In this document: positions 1 through 7,551 of the stretch, piece by piece
Position numbering within the stretch: position 1 is the first letter of the stretch
Layout: each line of letters begins with the position of its first letter
Source: Streptomyces deccanensis
Lineage (GTDB): Bacteria > Actinomycetota > Actinomycetes > Streptomycetales > Streptomycetaceae
Assembly (NCBI RefSeq): GCF_022385335.1
Contig: NZ_CP092431.1
Span: 2,046,001 to 2,110,000, forward strand
Direction of reading: 5' to 3'
DNA length: 64,000 nucleotides
Notes under the pieces: model-generated
What the model was told of the DNA's origin: nothing
Database searches by the model: none
Seen by the model: the letters and a program-made list of their open reading frames with translations, nothing else
Position numbers and translations under genes: made by a program

Positions 1-1433
1 TGAAAGCCACGGACACCGCCGACGCGGCGGACGACTATCTGGAGCGCCGGACGCTCCGCCGGGGCAGCGCCGGCTGGGTCCTGCTGACCGGCCTCGGCGT
101 CGCCTATGTCGTCTCCGGCGACTTCTCCGGCTGGAACCTCGGCCTGGCGGAGGGCGGCTTCGGCGGTCTGGCGATCGCCACGGTGCTCATGGGCACCATG
201 TACGCCTGCATGGTCTTCGCCCTCGCCGAACTGTCCGCGATCCTGCCCACGGCGGGCGGCGGCTACGGCTTCGCACGCCGGGCGCTCGGCCCGTGGGGCG
301 GCTTCCTGACGGGCACGGCGATCCTGATCGAGTACGTGCTCGCCCCCGCCGCGATCGTGATCTTCATCGGTGACTACGTCGAATCGCTGGGCCTGTTCGG
401 CCTGGAGTCCGGCTGGCCGGTCTACCTCGTCTGCTTCGCGATCTTCATCGGCATCCATCTCTGGGGTGTGGGTGAGGCACTGATCGCCAGCTTCGTCGTC
501 ACGGGCATCGCGGTCTTTGCCCTGATCGTGTTCGCCCTGGGCGCGCTGCCCGACTTCAGTGCGTCCGCGCTGGACGACATCCCGGTCGATTCCTCGGCGT
601 TCGGCGCGAGTTCCTGGCTGCCCATGGGGCTGCTGGGCATCTGGGCGGCGTTCCCGTTCGGCATGTGGTTCTTCCTGGGCGTCGAGGGCGTGCCGCTGGC
701 CGCCGAGGAGACCAGGGACCCGGCCCGTACGCTGCCGAAGGCGATCCGCTGGTCGATGGGCATCCTCGTGGTGCTGGCCGTGATCACCTTCTTCGCCGCG
801 GCCGGGGCGCGTGGCTCCAACGCCATCCAGGCGGCGGGCAACCCGCTGGTCGAGGCGCTCCAGCCGGACGGCAAGGCGACGGCACTGAGCCGCTTCGTGA
901 ACTACGCCGGTCTGGCCGGCCTCGTGGCTTCCTTCTTCTCCCTCATCTACGCGGGCTCGCGCCAGCTCTTCGCGCTCTCCCGGGCCGGCTACCTGCCCCG
1001 CGTCCTGTCCCTCACCAGCGGCCGCAAGGCCCCGTACCTGGGACTGCTGGTGCCGGGCACGATCGGCTTCGCGCTGGCCGCGGCCAGCGGGGACGGCGGC
1101 CGGATGCTGAACATCGCCGTCTTCGGCGCCACGATCAGCTACGCGCTGATGTCCCTGTCGCACATCGTGCTGCGCCGCCGGGAGCCGGGTCTGGAGCGGC
1201 CGTACCGGACGCCGGGCGGGGTGCTGACCTCCTCGGTCGCCCTCGTCCTCGCCTGCTCGGCGCTGGTGGCGACGTTCCTGGTGGACGTGACGGCGGCGCT
1301 CATCGCGCTCGGCGTGTACGCGGTCGCGGCGGCGTACTTCGGGTTCTACAGCCGCAAGCACCTGGTGGCGAAGGCGCCGGAGGAGGAATTCGCGGCGCTG
1401 GCCGCGGCCGAGGCAGAGTTGGCACGGGACTGA
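1..1433 (+). CDS. eat: Ethanolamine/amino-acid permease (APC family), 5' end cut by one base
   Basis: This is an integral membrane permease of the amino acid-polyamine-organocation family, closest in layout to ethanolamine permeases. The reading frame is open from base 3. Bases 1-2 are TG, so the start codon (ATG or GTG) probably begins one base outside the window and essentially the whole protein is present, about 477 residues. About twelve hydrophobic segments are visible, and the first helices carry the glycine-rich stretch LPTAGGGYGFARRALGPWGG. The FFLGVEGVPLAAEETRDPARTLPKAI segment is typical of the Eat subgroup, though 'ethanolamine' itself rests on family resemblance. The next gene on the same strand, 62 bases on, is a gamma-glutamyl amidohydrolase, which fits a gamma-glutamylated-amine catabolic route. 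An amino-acid substrate remains possible. Confidence 0.85.
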   Translation, partial: KATDTADAADDYLERRTLRRGSAGWVLLTGLGVAYVVSGDFSGWNLGLAEGGFGGLAIATVLMGTMYACMVFALAELSAILPTAGGGYGFARRALGPWGGFLTGTAILIEYVLAPAAIVIFIGDYVESLGLFGLESGWPVYLVCFAIFIGIHLWGVGEALIASFVVTGIAVFALIVFALGALPDFSASALDDIPVDSSAFGASSWLPMGLLGIWAAFPFGMWFFLGVEGVPLAAEETRDPARTLPKAIRWSMGILVVLAVITFFAAAGARGSNAIQAAGNPLVEALQPDGKATALSRFVNYAGLAGLVASFFSLIYAGSRQLFALSRAGYLPRVLSLTSGRKAPYLGLLVPGTIGFALAAASGDGGRMLNIAVFGATISYALMSLSHIVLRRREPGLERPYRTPGGVLTSSVALVLACSALVATFLVDVTAALIALGVYAVAAAYFGFYSRKHLVAKAPEEEFAALAAAEAELARD

Positions 1434-1495
1434 GCGCTCCGTTCCGCGGGTTCCGTGGTGCGGGGTTTCGTGACTTCCACACGTGAGGAGCATGT

Positions 1496-2191
1496 GTGAC
1501 CAGGCCGTTGATCGGTGTGAGTACGTATCTGGAGTCGGGCGCGCGCTGGGGGGTGTGGGAGCTGGACGCGGCGCTGCTGCCGGTCGGCTACCCCCGGCTC
1601 GTGCAGGCGGCGGGCGGCGCGGCCGTGATGCTGCCGCCGGACGACCCGTCGTACGCCGCCGAGGCGGTCGCCCGTGTCGACGGCCTGGTCATCGCGGGCG
1701 GTCCCGATGTGGACCCGTCCCTCTACGGCGCCGAGCGCTCCCCGCGCTGCGGCCCGGCCGCGCCGGCGCGCGACGCGTGGGAGCTGGCGCTGATCCGGGC
1801 GGCGCTGGACGCCGGGACGCCGCTGCTGGGCATCTGCCGGGGCATGCAGCTGCTGAACGTCGCGCTCGGCGGCACGCTGATCCAGCACATCGACGACCAC
1901 GTGGCCGAGGTCGGCGTCTTCGGCCGCCACGCGGTGAAGCCGGTACCGGGCACGCTGTACGGCGACCTCGTCCCCGAGGAGACGGACGTGCCCACCTACC
2001 ACCACCAGGCGGTGGACGACCTCGGCACCGGCCTGCTCCCCTCGGCCCACGCCTCCGACGGCACGATCGAGGCCATCGAACTACCGGCTCCCGCGTGGGT
2101 GCTGGGCGTCCAGTGGCATCCGGAGATGGGCGAGGACGTGAGGGTGATGCGGGCGCTGGTGGGGGTTGCGGGGCGCTTGGCCCTTCGATGA
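1496..2191 (+). CDS. Gamma-glutamyl-GABA hydrolase-like class I glutamine amidotransferase
   Basis: This is a cytoplasmic peptidase C26-family hydrolase of 231 aa, resembling PuuD, which cleaves gamma-glutamyl amides. The nucleophile elbow reads GICRGMQLLNV, with the catalytic Cys, and the catalytic His lies in VQWHPEM near the C-terminus. The GTG start at 1496 is chosen because GAGGAG (1485-1490) lies five bases upstream; the overlapping GTG at 1494 is in another frame. It follows the permease directly and is probably co-transcribed. That pairing suggests it removes glutamate from a gamma-glutamylated amine such as gamma-glutamyl-ethanolamide, but the substrate is inference. Its TGA stop lies inside an interspersed repeat element that begins at about 2181. 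Confidence 0.87.
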   Translation: MTRPLIGVSTYLESGARWGVWELDAALLPVGYPRLVQAAGGAAVMLPPDDPSYAAEAVARVDGLVIAGGPDVDPSLYGAERSPRCGPAAPARDAWELALIRAALDAGTPLLGICRGMQLLNVALGGTLIQHIDDHVAEVGVFGRHAVKPVPGTLYGDLVPEETDVPTYHHQAVDDLGTGLLPSAHASDGTIEAIELPAPAWVLGVQWHPEMGEDVRVMRALVGVAGRLALR

Positions 2192-2264
2192 AAAGCACGG
2201 GGCGCAGCCCCTGCTTTTCAGGGGCGCGGGGAACTGCGCGAGAAGCCCCACCCACCCGCGCCCG
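2181..2264 (+). repeat. Interspersed repeat, copy 1 (left member of an inverted pair)
   Basis: This GC-rich element holds a small hairpin (AAAAGC...GCTTTT arms around GGGGCGCAGCCCC) followed by the core GGGGCGCGGGGAACTGCGCG and a CCCACCCGC tail. About 60 bases are repeated almost exactly on the opposite strand at 3363-3432, so the two copies bracket the kinase gene. The element contributes the stop codon of the preceding gene (TGA at 2189-2191). Related copies lie at 3443-3495, 30296-30344 and 32215-32263. Confidence 0.8.
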
Positions 2265-2289
2265 ACAAGGCGCCCACGCCCCCGCGGCC

Positions 2290-3276
2290 CTACCCCAGCC
2301 GCGCCCGCAGCCATCGCACGGCCGCTTCACCCTGCGCTCGTTGGAAGGAGCGGAGGGTGGGGATGCCGGGGACCGGCGGGCGGCGGGAACTCTCGATCAG
2401 GAAGCCGGCGAACGCGGCGAGGGTCGCGGTGACGCCGGCGGGGTCGGCGTCGTGGGCCAGGGGGTGGGAGGTGAAGATCTCCTCCGGATCGGGCCCGCCC
2501 TGCGCCCGGACGCACGGCAGCAGCAACAGCAGGTCGAACCAGGGCGCAGCCTCACCGTGCGCGTGCGGCCAGTCGACGAACACGACCCGGCCGTCCCCCG
2601 TCAACAGCATGTTGTCGGCGCGCAGGTCACAGTGGGCGAGACTGTCTCCGACAGCGAAGTCGGCCCAGCGGGCTGCCAGTTCGGCGAGCCTGGGCAGCTC
2701 GCGCACGGTCCACGGGTCGAGCCCTTCGCCCCGATCCCCCTGGTCGATCATCCGCTGCCACCCCAGAAAGGTGTCGGTCAAACCCTCCACGAGGGGCTGC
2801 GCGACGATGGGCGCGGGTGTGAGCGCGCGGCTCAGTTCCCCTACCGCGTTCAGCACGACCGCCAACTCACTCTTCCGCCAGGGCACATGGGGCTGTCGAC
2901 CCGCCACGTCCTCGAACACCAGGGCCACCCAGGTGCCGTCGTCGTACGAGCCGATCAGTCGGGGCGCGGGCACCTCCGGCGGCAGGGCGGCGGCGTTGCG
3001 GGCCTCTTTGCGGTGGATGCCGGGGCTGTCGGGGTTGGCGTGCGCGCTCACCGCCTTCACGAACGCGCGGTCGCCTGCGGCGGTGACGACTCGGGCGGCG
3101 ACGCCGGGGGAGAAGCCTCCGTCCTGGGTGACCGCCTCGGTCACCGGGGCGCCGAGCAGGTTGTGGACGGCTTCGCGCACGGGGGTGGGGAGGGCTTCCC
3201 AGGGGGTGCGGACGCCGGTGGCGGGTGGGGCGGTGACGGGCATGGCCACCATGCTGGGGGCTGCCCGTACGGCCAT
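2290..3276 (-). CDS. Aminoglycoside phosphotransferase (APH)-fold kinase
   Basis: This is a cytoplasmic small-molecule kinase-like protein of about 328 aa. The catalytic loop reads HCDLRADNMLL (the HxDxxxxN pattern), and the metal-binding segment is VFVDWPHAH in place of DFG. A Lys in DRAFVKAV is a candidate ATP-binding residue. Possible substrates include aminoglycosides, homoserine and choline, and nothing here decides between them. The frame stays open upstream to 3351, but that part translates a nucleotide repeat, so I start at the ATG at 3276; 3252 and 3243 are alternatives and none has a strong ribosome site. The gene stands alone between inverted repeat copies (2181-2264 and 3363-3432). 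There is no reason to call it a resistance gene. Confidence 0.8.
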   Translation of the reverse strand: MAVRAAPSMVAMPVTAPPATGVRTPWEALPTPVREAVHNLLGAPVTEAVTQDGGFSPGVAARVVTAAGDRAFVKAVSAHANPDSPGIHRKEARNAAALPPEVPAPRLIGSYDDGTWVALVFEDVAGRQPHVPWRKSELAVVLNAVGELSRALTPAPIVAQPLVEGLTDTFLGWQRMIDQGDRGEGLDPWTVRELPRLAELAARWADFAVGDSLAHCDLRADNMLLTGDGRVVFVDWPHAHGEAAPWFDLLLLLPCVRAQGGPDPEEIFTSHPLAHDADPAGVTATLAAFAGFLIESSRRPPVPGIPTLRSFQRAQGEAAVRWLRARLG

Positions 3277-3287
3277 GCCACCACATT

Positions 3288-3495
3288 TTTCTTCGCCCCC
3301 GCCGCCCCTACCCGTCCCATCCTCAAGGGGCTGCGCCCCTTTGACCCCCAAGCGTCCCTCCGGTGGGGGCTTCTCGCGCAGTTCCCCGCGCCCCTGAAAA
3401 GCAGGGGCTGCGCCCCGTGCTTTTCGTCGAAGGACCGAAGGCCTCTTCAGGGGCGCGGGGAACCGCGCGACGAGCCCCCACGCACCCGCACCCGA
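3288..3495. repeat. Composite repeat block: copies 2a (minus) and 2b (plus) plus a poly-purine module
   Basis: This is a non-coding stretch between the kinase and the LysR gene, built of three modules. At 3288-3325 is the reverse complement of a GGATGGGACGGGTAGGGGCG module that recurs at about 30417-30453. At 3363-3432 is the minus-strand copy of the 2181 repeat. At 3443-3495 is a plus-strand copy of the GGGGCGCGGGGAAC core with a CCCACGCACCC tail. No gene is supported here. Confidence 0.75.
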
Positions 3496-3499
3496 CGAC

Positions 3500-4429
3500 T
3501 CACCCGCCGGCCGCTACCCCCCTCGTCAGCCCCAGCAGGTCCCGTGCCGGGCCCGTCGGGCGGTGGCCCGTGGGCCAGACTGCTCTTAGGGCGCGGCGCA
3601 GGCGGACGCCGTTCACCGGGACGCGGACGAGGCGGCGGGCGGAGAGTTCCTCGCCGAGGGCGAGTTCGCTGAGGACCGCCGGGCCCGCACCGCTCAGCGC
3701 GGAGGACTTGACCGCCGTCGTGGAGGACAGCTCGATGAGCGGACGGGCGAGGCCCCCCAGGGCCGTCTCCAGCACCTGCCGCGTACCCGACCCCTTCTCG
3801 CGCAGGATCAGCGGCGTGGAAGCCAGCTCGGCCGCCTCCAGGGGCCTGCGACGGCGCGCCCACGGATGGCTCGGCGCGGTCACCACGATCAGGTGGTCGT
3901 GCGCTATCACGGCCGCGTCCAGCCCCGCCGGAACCGTCGGCCCCTCGACGAACCCCAGGTCGGCCTCGTCCGCGAGCAGCCGCTCCGCCACGACCGTCGA
4001 GTTGCCCGCGAGGAGGGAGACCGCCGTGTCCGGGCGCTCGGCGCGCAGCGCGATGAGCCAGCCCGGCAGCAGATACTCGGCGATGGTCATGCTCGCGGCG
4101 ACCCGCAGCCGCGAGTCACGCCGGTCCCGCAGCGCCTGCGCGCCCACGTCGAACGCCTCTGCCGCCTCCACGATCCGCCGCGCCCAGTCCGTGACGAGCG
4201 CCCCCGCGTCGGTGAGCCGGGACCCGCGCGGCGACCGGTCGACCAGCGCGACCCCCAGCTGGCGTTCCATCGAGCGGATACGACTGCTCGCGGCGGGCTG
4301 GGTGATCCCCAGCTCCCGCGCCGCCCGCCCGAGCGACCCCAGCCGGGCCACGGCCAGCAGCAGTTCGAGCGCCCCGAGGTCCGGCACCCGGTGGGCCAGT
4401 CCGCCCCGCTCCCCGCTCGTCTCACCCAT
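3500..4429 (-). CDS. LysR-family transcriptional regulator
   Basis: This DNA-binding regulator is 309 aa, the usual LysR length. Residues about 17-75 form the winged helix-turn-helix (ELLLAVARLGSLGRAARELG, then ITQPAASSRIRSMERQLG), and the rest is the periplasmic-binding-like effector domain. The start is ATG at 4429. It is transcribed divergently from the TDT-family exporter at 4500, with 70 bases between the starts. LysR proteins usually control the divergent neighbour, so it probably regulates that exporter in response to a small anion or acid. The effector is not known. The C-terminus ends close to the repeat block. Confidence 0.88.
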   Translation of the reverse strand: MGETSGERGGLAHRVPDLGALELLLAVARLGSLGRAARELGITQPAASSRIRSMERQLGVALVDRSPRGSRLTDAGALVTDWARRIVEAAEAFDVGAQALRDRRDSRLRVAASMTIAEYLLPGWLIALRAERPDTAVSLLAGNSTVVAERLLADEADLGFVEGPTVPAGLDAAVIAHDHLIVVTAPSHPWARRRRPLEAAELASTPLILREKGSGTRQVLETALGGLARPLIELSSTTAVKSSALSGAGPAVLSELALGEELSARRLVRVPVNGVRLRRALRAVWPTGHRPTGPARDLLGLTRGVAAGG

Positions 4430-4439
4430 AACCCCAGCT

Positions 4440-4451
4440 TATGTCCCCATA
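4440..4451. promoter_or_regulatory. Candidate LysR operator palindrome between lysR and TDT gene
   Basis: TATG-TCCC-CATA is a perfect four-base inverted repeat with a four-base spacer, in the 70-base divergent promoter region. LysR boxes are usually short AT-containing palindromes of the T-N11-A kind; this one has T-N10-A spacing. Its position fits, but the arms are short and chance is possible. Confidence 0.3.
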
Positions 4452-4499
4452 CACGCGAACTCCCTGGTGGGCCCCGCCCGGCAGCGAGACGCTCACGGC

Positions 4500-5699
4500 A
4501 TGGCCACCGCAGTCCGTCCAGCCCATCCAGTACGCCCAGCCCAACCAGCCCTGGCTTCCTCCCCCTCGCGATCCCACTCCCTCCCCCGCCGCTTCCCCTC
4601 CCTCCGCCACCTCGGGCCGAACTGGTACGCCCCCGTCATGGGCACCGCGATCGTGGCCTCCGCCGGTGCCGGGCTCCCCCTGGCCCTCCCAGGGCTGCGA
4701 ACGGCCTGCACGGCGGTGTGGGCGCTCGCGCTGGTCGCGCTGGTCTCCGTCCTCGGCGCCCGCGCCCTGCACTGGACCCACCACCGCGACCGGGCCCGCG
4801 CCGACCTCCTCGACCCGGCCGTGGCCCCCTTCCACGGCTGCCTCTCCATGGCCCTGCTGGCCGTCGGCGGCGGTGCGCTGGTCGTCGGCCGGGACTGGAT
4901 CGGCCTGCGGGCGGCCGTCGTCCTGGACGTCGTGCTCTTCTCCGTCGGGACGGTCGTGGGCCTCGCCGCCGCCGTGGTCGTGCCCTATCTGATGATCGTC
5001 CGGCATCGGATCGACGCGGACCGGCTCACCCCCGCCCTACTGCTCCCCCTCGTCGCCCCCATGGTCTCCGCCGCGCTCGGTCCGCTGCTCGTGCCGTACC
5101 TGCCGCCGGGGCAGGCCCGGCAGACGCTGCTGTTCGGCTGTCTCGCGCTGTTCGGGCTGAGCCTGCTGGCCACCCTGGTAGTGCTGCCGGCGGTGTGCGG
5201 CCGGCTCGTCGCGGCGGGGCCGTTGCCGCTCGCGCTCACGCCGAGCCTGTTCCTGGTCCTCGGCCCGCTCGGGCAGTCGACCACCGCCGTCGGCAATCTC
5301 GCCGACGCGGCCCCCGGCGCCGTACCGGCCCCGTACGCGCACGCCTTCACCCCGTTCGCCGTCCTCTACGGCGTCCCGGTCCTGGGCTTCGCGCTGCTCT
5401 GGCTCGCGCTCGCCGCCGCCCTGGTCGTGCGCGCCCGGCGGCGGGGCATGCGGTTCTCGATGGCCTGGTGGGCGTTCACCTTCCCGGTCGGCACCTGTGC
5501 GACCGGCGCGACGGCACTGGCCCGGCACACGGGGCTCGCCGCCCTCGACGTCCTCGCCGTCGCGCTGTACGCGCTGCTCCTGGCGGCCTGGGCCACCGCC
5601 GCCGTGTGCACCGTGCGCGGGCTGGTCAGCGGTGGGCTGCTCGCAGCGCCGCGTCCAGCACCCGCGGAGCCTCGGCCAGCGACGGCCCGTACCAGGTGA
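4500..5699 (+). CDS. TDT-family (TehA/SLAC1-like) anion transporter
   Basis: This is an integral membrane protein of 399 aa from the tellurite-resistance/dicarboxylate transporter family. Members export small anions such as C4-dicarboxylates, sulfite or nitrate. The N-terminal LGPNWYAPVMGTAIVASAGAG motif is typical, followed by about ten hydrophobic helices. The frame is open much further upstream, but that part lies opposite the LysR gene and has no membrane character, so the ATG at 4500, about 40 residues before the motif, is chosen; its ribosome site is weak. Its last 74 bases overlap the convergent gene ending at 5626. The LysR neighbour is the probable regulator. The substrate is unknown. 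Confidence 0.82.
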   Translation: MATAVRPAHPVRPAQPALASSPSRSHSLPRRFPSLRHLGPNWYAPVMGTAIVASAGAGLPLALPGLRTACTAVWALALVALVSVLGARALHWTHHRDRARADLLDPAVAPFHGCLSMALLAVGGGALVVGRDWIGLRAAVVLDVVLFSVGTVVGLAAAVVVPYLMIVRHRIDADRLTPALLLPLVAPMVSAALGPLLVPYLPPGQARQTLLFGCLALFGLSLLATLVVLPAVCGRLVAAGPLPLALTPSLFLVLGPLGQSTTAVGNLADAAPGAVPAPYAHAFTPFAVLYGVPVLGFALLWLALAAALVVRARRRGMRFSMAWWAFTFPVGTCATGATALARHTGLAALDVLAVALYALLLAAWATAAVCTVRGLVSGGLLAAPRPAPAEPRPATARTR

Positions 5700-6378
5700 G
5701 GTGCCGGCCGCTGACCAGCGCGCACGGCACCCCGGGGAACGCCTCGGGGCCGTCTTCGGCGGTGAAGCGGTACGGCTCGTCGGGCAGGACCACGACATCG
5801 GGCGCGGCGGCCCGCAGTTCCTCCACGGGGACCCGCGGGTAGCGCTCCGCGTGCCCGGCGTACAGGTGGTCCACGCCCAGCCGGGCGAGCACGTCCCCGG
5901 CGAAGGTGTCCCGGCCGAGGACCATCCACGGCCGGCGCCAGACCGGCACGACGGCGGTCGTCCGGCGGCCGGGCGTCAGCGGGCCGTCCACGGCGCCCGG
6001 GGGCCGGGACCACGCCGACTCCGCCTCGTCCAGCCAGCGCGGCCGGGAGCGGGCCCCGCAGGCCCGCAGCACCCGGTCCAGCTCGGCGCAGGCGCCCGGC
6101 ACGTCCCGTACCTCGGTGACGAGGACCTCCACACCCGCCTCCCGCAGGGCGGTCAGGTCCGGCTCCCGGTTCTCCTCCTCGTTGGCGATCACGAGGTCGG
6201 GGGCGAGGCGGACGATGTCGTCGGTCCTGGGGTTCTTGGTGCCGCCGATCCGCGCCACGTCGAGATCACCCGGGTGGGCGCACCAGTCGGTGGCGCCGAC
6301 CAGCACCCCGGGCAGCGTGACGGCGACGGCCTCCGTCAGGGACGGGACGAGGGAGACGACCCGGGAGACGGACCGCAC
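5626..6378 (-). CDS. Helical-backbone metal receptor (TroA/BtuF-like), no signal peptide
   Basis: The 250-aa protein has the type III substrate-binding fold of BtuF/FepB-like metal-chelate receptors: VVSLVPSLTEAVA at the N-terminus, WCAHPGD and IGGTKNPRTDDIVRLAPDLVIANEEEN in the N-lobe, and VPVEELRAAAPDVVVLPDEPY in the C-lobe. The GTG at 6378 is chosen because GAGGT sits four bases upstream and overlaps the stop of the preceding gene, implying translational coupling. With this start there is no signal peptide or lipobox, and no transporter genes are adjacent, so it is probably cytoplasmic. It may bind a corrinoid, heme or siderophore, but the role is unknown. Confidence 0.8.
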   Translation of the reverse strand: MRSVSRVVSLVPSLTEAVAVTLPGVLVGATDWCAHPGDLDVARIGGTKNPRTDDIVRLAPDLVIANEEENREPDLTALREAGVEVLVTEVRDVPGACAELDRVLRACGARSRPRWLDEAESAWSRPPGAVDGPLTPGRRTTAVVPVWRRPWMVLGRDTFAGDVLARLGVDHLYAGHAERYPRVPVEELRAAAPDVVVLPDEPYRFTAEDGPEAFPGVPCALVSGRHLTWYGPSLAEAPRVLDAALRAAHR

Positions 6379-6385
6379 CGCGACC

Positions 6386-6967
6386 TCACGCGCCCTTGCG
6401 GTGGCGGTCCTCGAGGGCCTCGATGTGGTCCGCCACGGCGACCACGACCACCCGGGTCTCGGGTTCGGTGGCCCGCCAGCGGTGCCGTACGCCACCGGAC
6501 ATGTACAGCGTGTCACCACGTCCGAGGCGGTGGGCCCGGCCCTCGGCCTCGACCTCGACGGCGCCGTCGACGACGTACATCAGCTCGTCGTTGCGGTGCT
6601 GGACCTCGCGGCCCTCGTCGTGGTCGCCGGTGAACTCCATGGCGTGCAGCTGGTGGTGACCGCGCACCAGGGAGCGCGCGGAGGCGTCGGGGGGCGTGAA
6701 GCCGTCCTCGTCGGCGGCGCGCACCACGTCGACGCTGCACGCCGGGTCGGCCGCGGCGAGGAGTTCGACGGCGGTGGTGCCGAGGGCGTCCGCGATGCGT
6801 TCCAGGGAGGGCCTGCTGGGGCGGGCCCGTTCGTTCTCGACCTGGCTGAGGAAGGGGACCGACAGGCCGCTGCGCTCGGCCACGGCGGCGAGGGTGAGCT
6901 CCTGTGCCCGGCGCCGCCGCCGGACGGCCGCGCCCACCCGAAGGGGCTGTTCTTTGTGGTCGCCCAT
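6386..6967 (-). CDS. XRE-family regulator with C-terminal cupin
   Basis: This 193-aa transcription factor combines an N-terminal helix-turn-helix (residues about 8-65, including LTLAAVAERSGLSVPFLSQVE) with a cupin domain (about 110-185, with RNDELMYVVDGAVEVEAEG and GDTLYMSGGVRHRW). Such proteins sense small ligands in the cupin barrel and often repress polyamine, amine or amino-acid genes. The next gene starts about seven bases after its stop on the same strand and its ribosome site overlaps that stop, so the two form a unit. A role in regulating that unit is inference. Confidence 0.87.
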   Translation of the reverse strand: MGDHKEQPLRVGAAVRRRRRAQELTLAAVAERSGLSVPFLSQVENERARPSRPSLERIADALGTTAVELLAAADPACSVDVVRAADEDGFTPPDASARSLVRGHHQLHAMEFTGDHDEGREVQHRNDELMYVVDGAVEVEAEGRAHRLGRGDTLYMSGGVRHRWRATEPETRVVVVAVADHIEALEDRHRKGA

Positions 6968-7551
6968 CGCTCCGGCTCCCTCCTTCGCTCGTCGGTCGGC
7001 TCGCGGACGCCCACCGGGCGGACTCGCGAACGCGCACTGGTCCGGTTACGGATGCCCACCCGTCCGGCACTCATCGGGCGCGCTTGTCCTGATGAGTTCT
7101 CTGCACCCTACGCATGTTCGGCAAACCGTTTCACGCGCCCGTCACATCCCTGTGCGACGGCAGAGGTCCATGCTCACACTTCTCGCCAGCGCGGCCATCG
7201 CCCCACCTCCCCTTTCACGTCCTCCGCGCACGGCACGGCGAGGCGCGCCGCCGCGACGGCGACCGCGCGGAGTACGCCCTCCGGCACACCGTGTCACCGG
7301 ACCGACGGTGGGAGTCCGCCGCACCCTGAAGCCGCCCCGCGCAGCCACTACATCGTCGCGGGTGGACGGCGCGACCGCTCGCCGAACCACGAAGTCAGGT
7401 CCCGTCAAACGGAGTTGAACACCCTGGGGCGGCCCGCCCCACCGGCCGCCGGGCTGCGGAACCGGATGGATGCGGACCGCCCCAGGGTTGTCCGGATCTT
7501 TCTCGTACACCCGTACGCGAACCCCTGCACACGTTCGGGGGTCGCGTCCGG
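6968..7551. other. Non-coding interval upstream of the XRE gene and downstream of the betaine transporter
   Basis: These 584 bases hold no gene I can support: short frames on either strand lack ribosome sites and recognisable sequence. The right part holds a perfect inverted repeat (7421-7488), probably the end of the betaine-transporter transcript. The left part, up to about 7130, is the promoter side of the XRE-cupin gene. Confidence 0.6.
7421..7488 (-). terminator. Candidate terminator downstream of the betaine transporter operon
   Basis: ACCCTGGGGCGG (7421-7432) and CCGCCCCAGGGT (7477-7488) form a perfect 12-base stem around a 44-base loop that can itself fold. It lies about 60 bases beyond the stop of the minus-strand transporter gene. 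There is no U-tract, which is common in Streptomyces. Confidence 0.5.

Noticed and set aside
2290..3276. Aminoglycoside-resistance gene
   Set aside because: Only the APH fold is supported; the same fold covers many metabolic kinases, and there is no resistance context.
1483..3672. 729-residue plus-strand frame spanning the PuuD-like gene, a repeat and the kinase
   Set aside because: It runs through three unrelated regions in the wrong frame or strand, including non-coding repeats.
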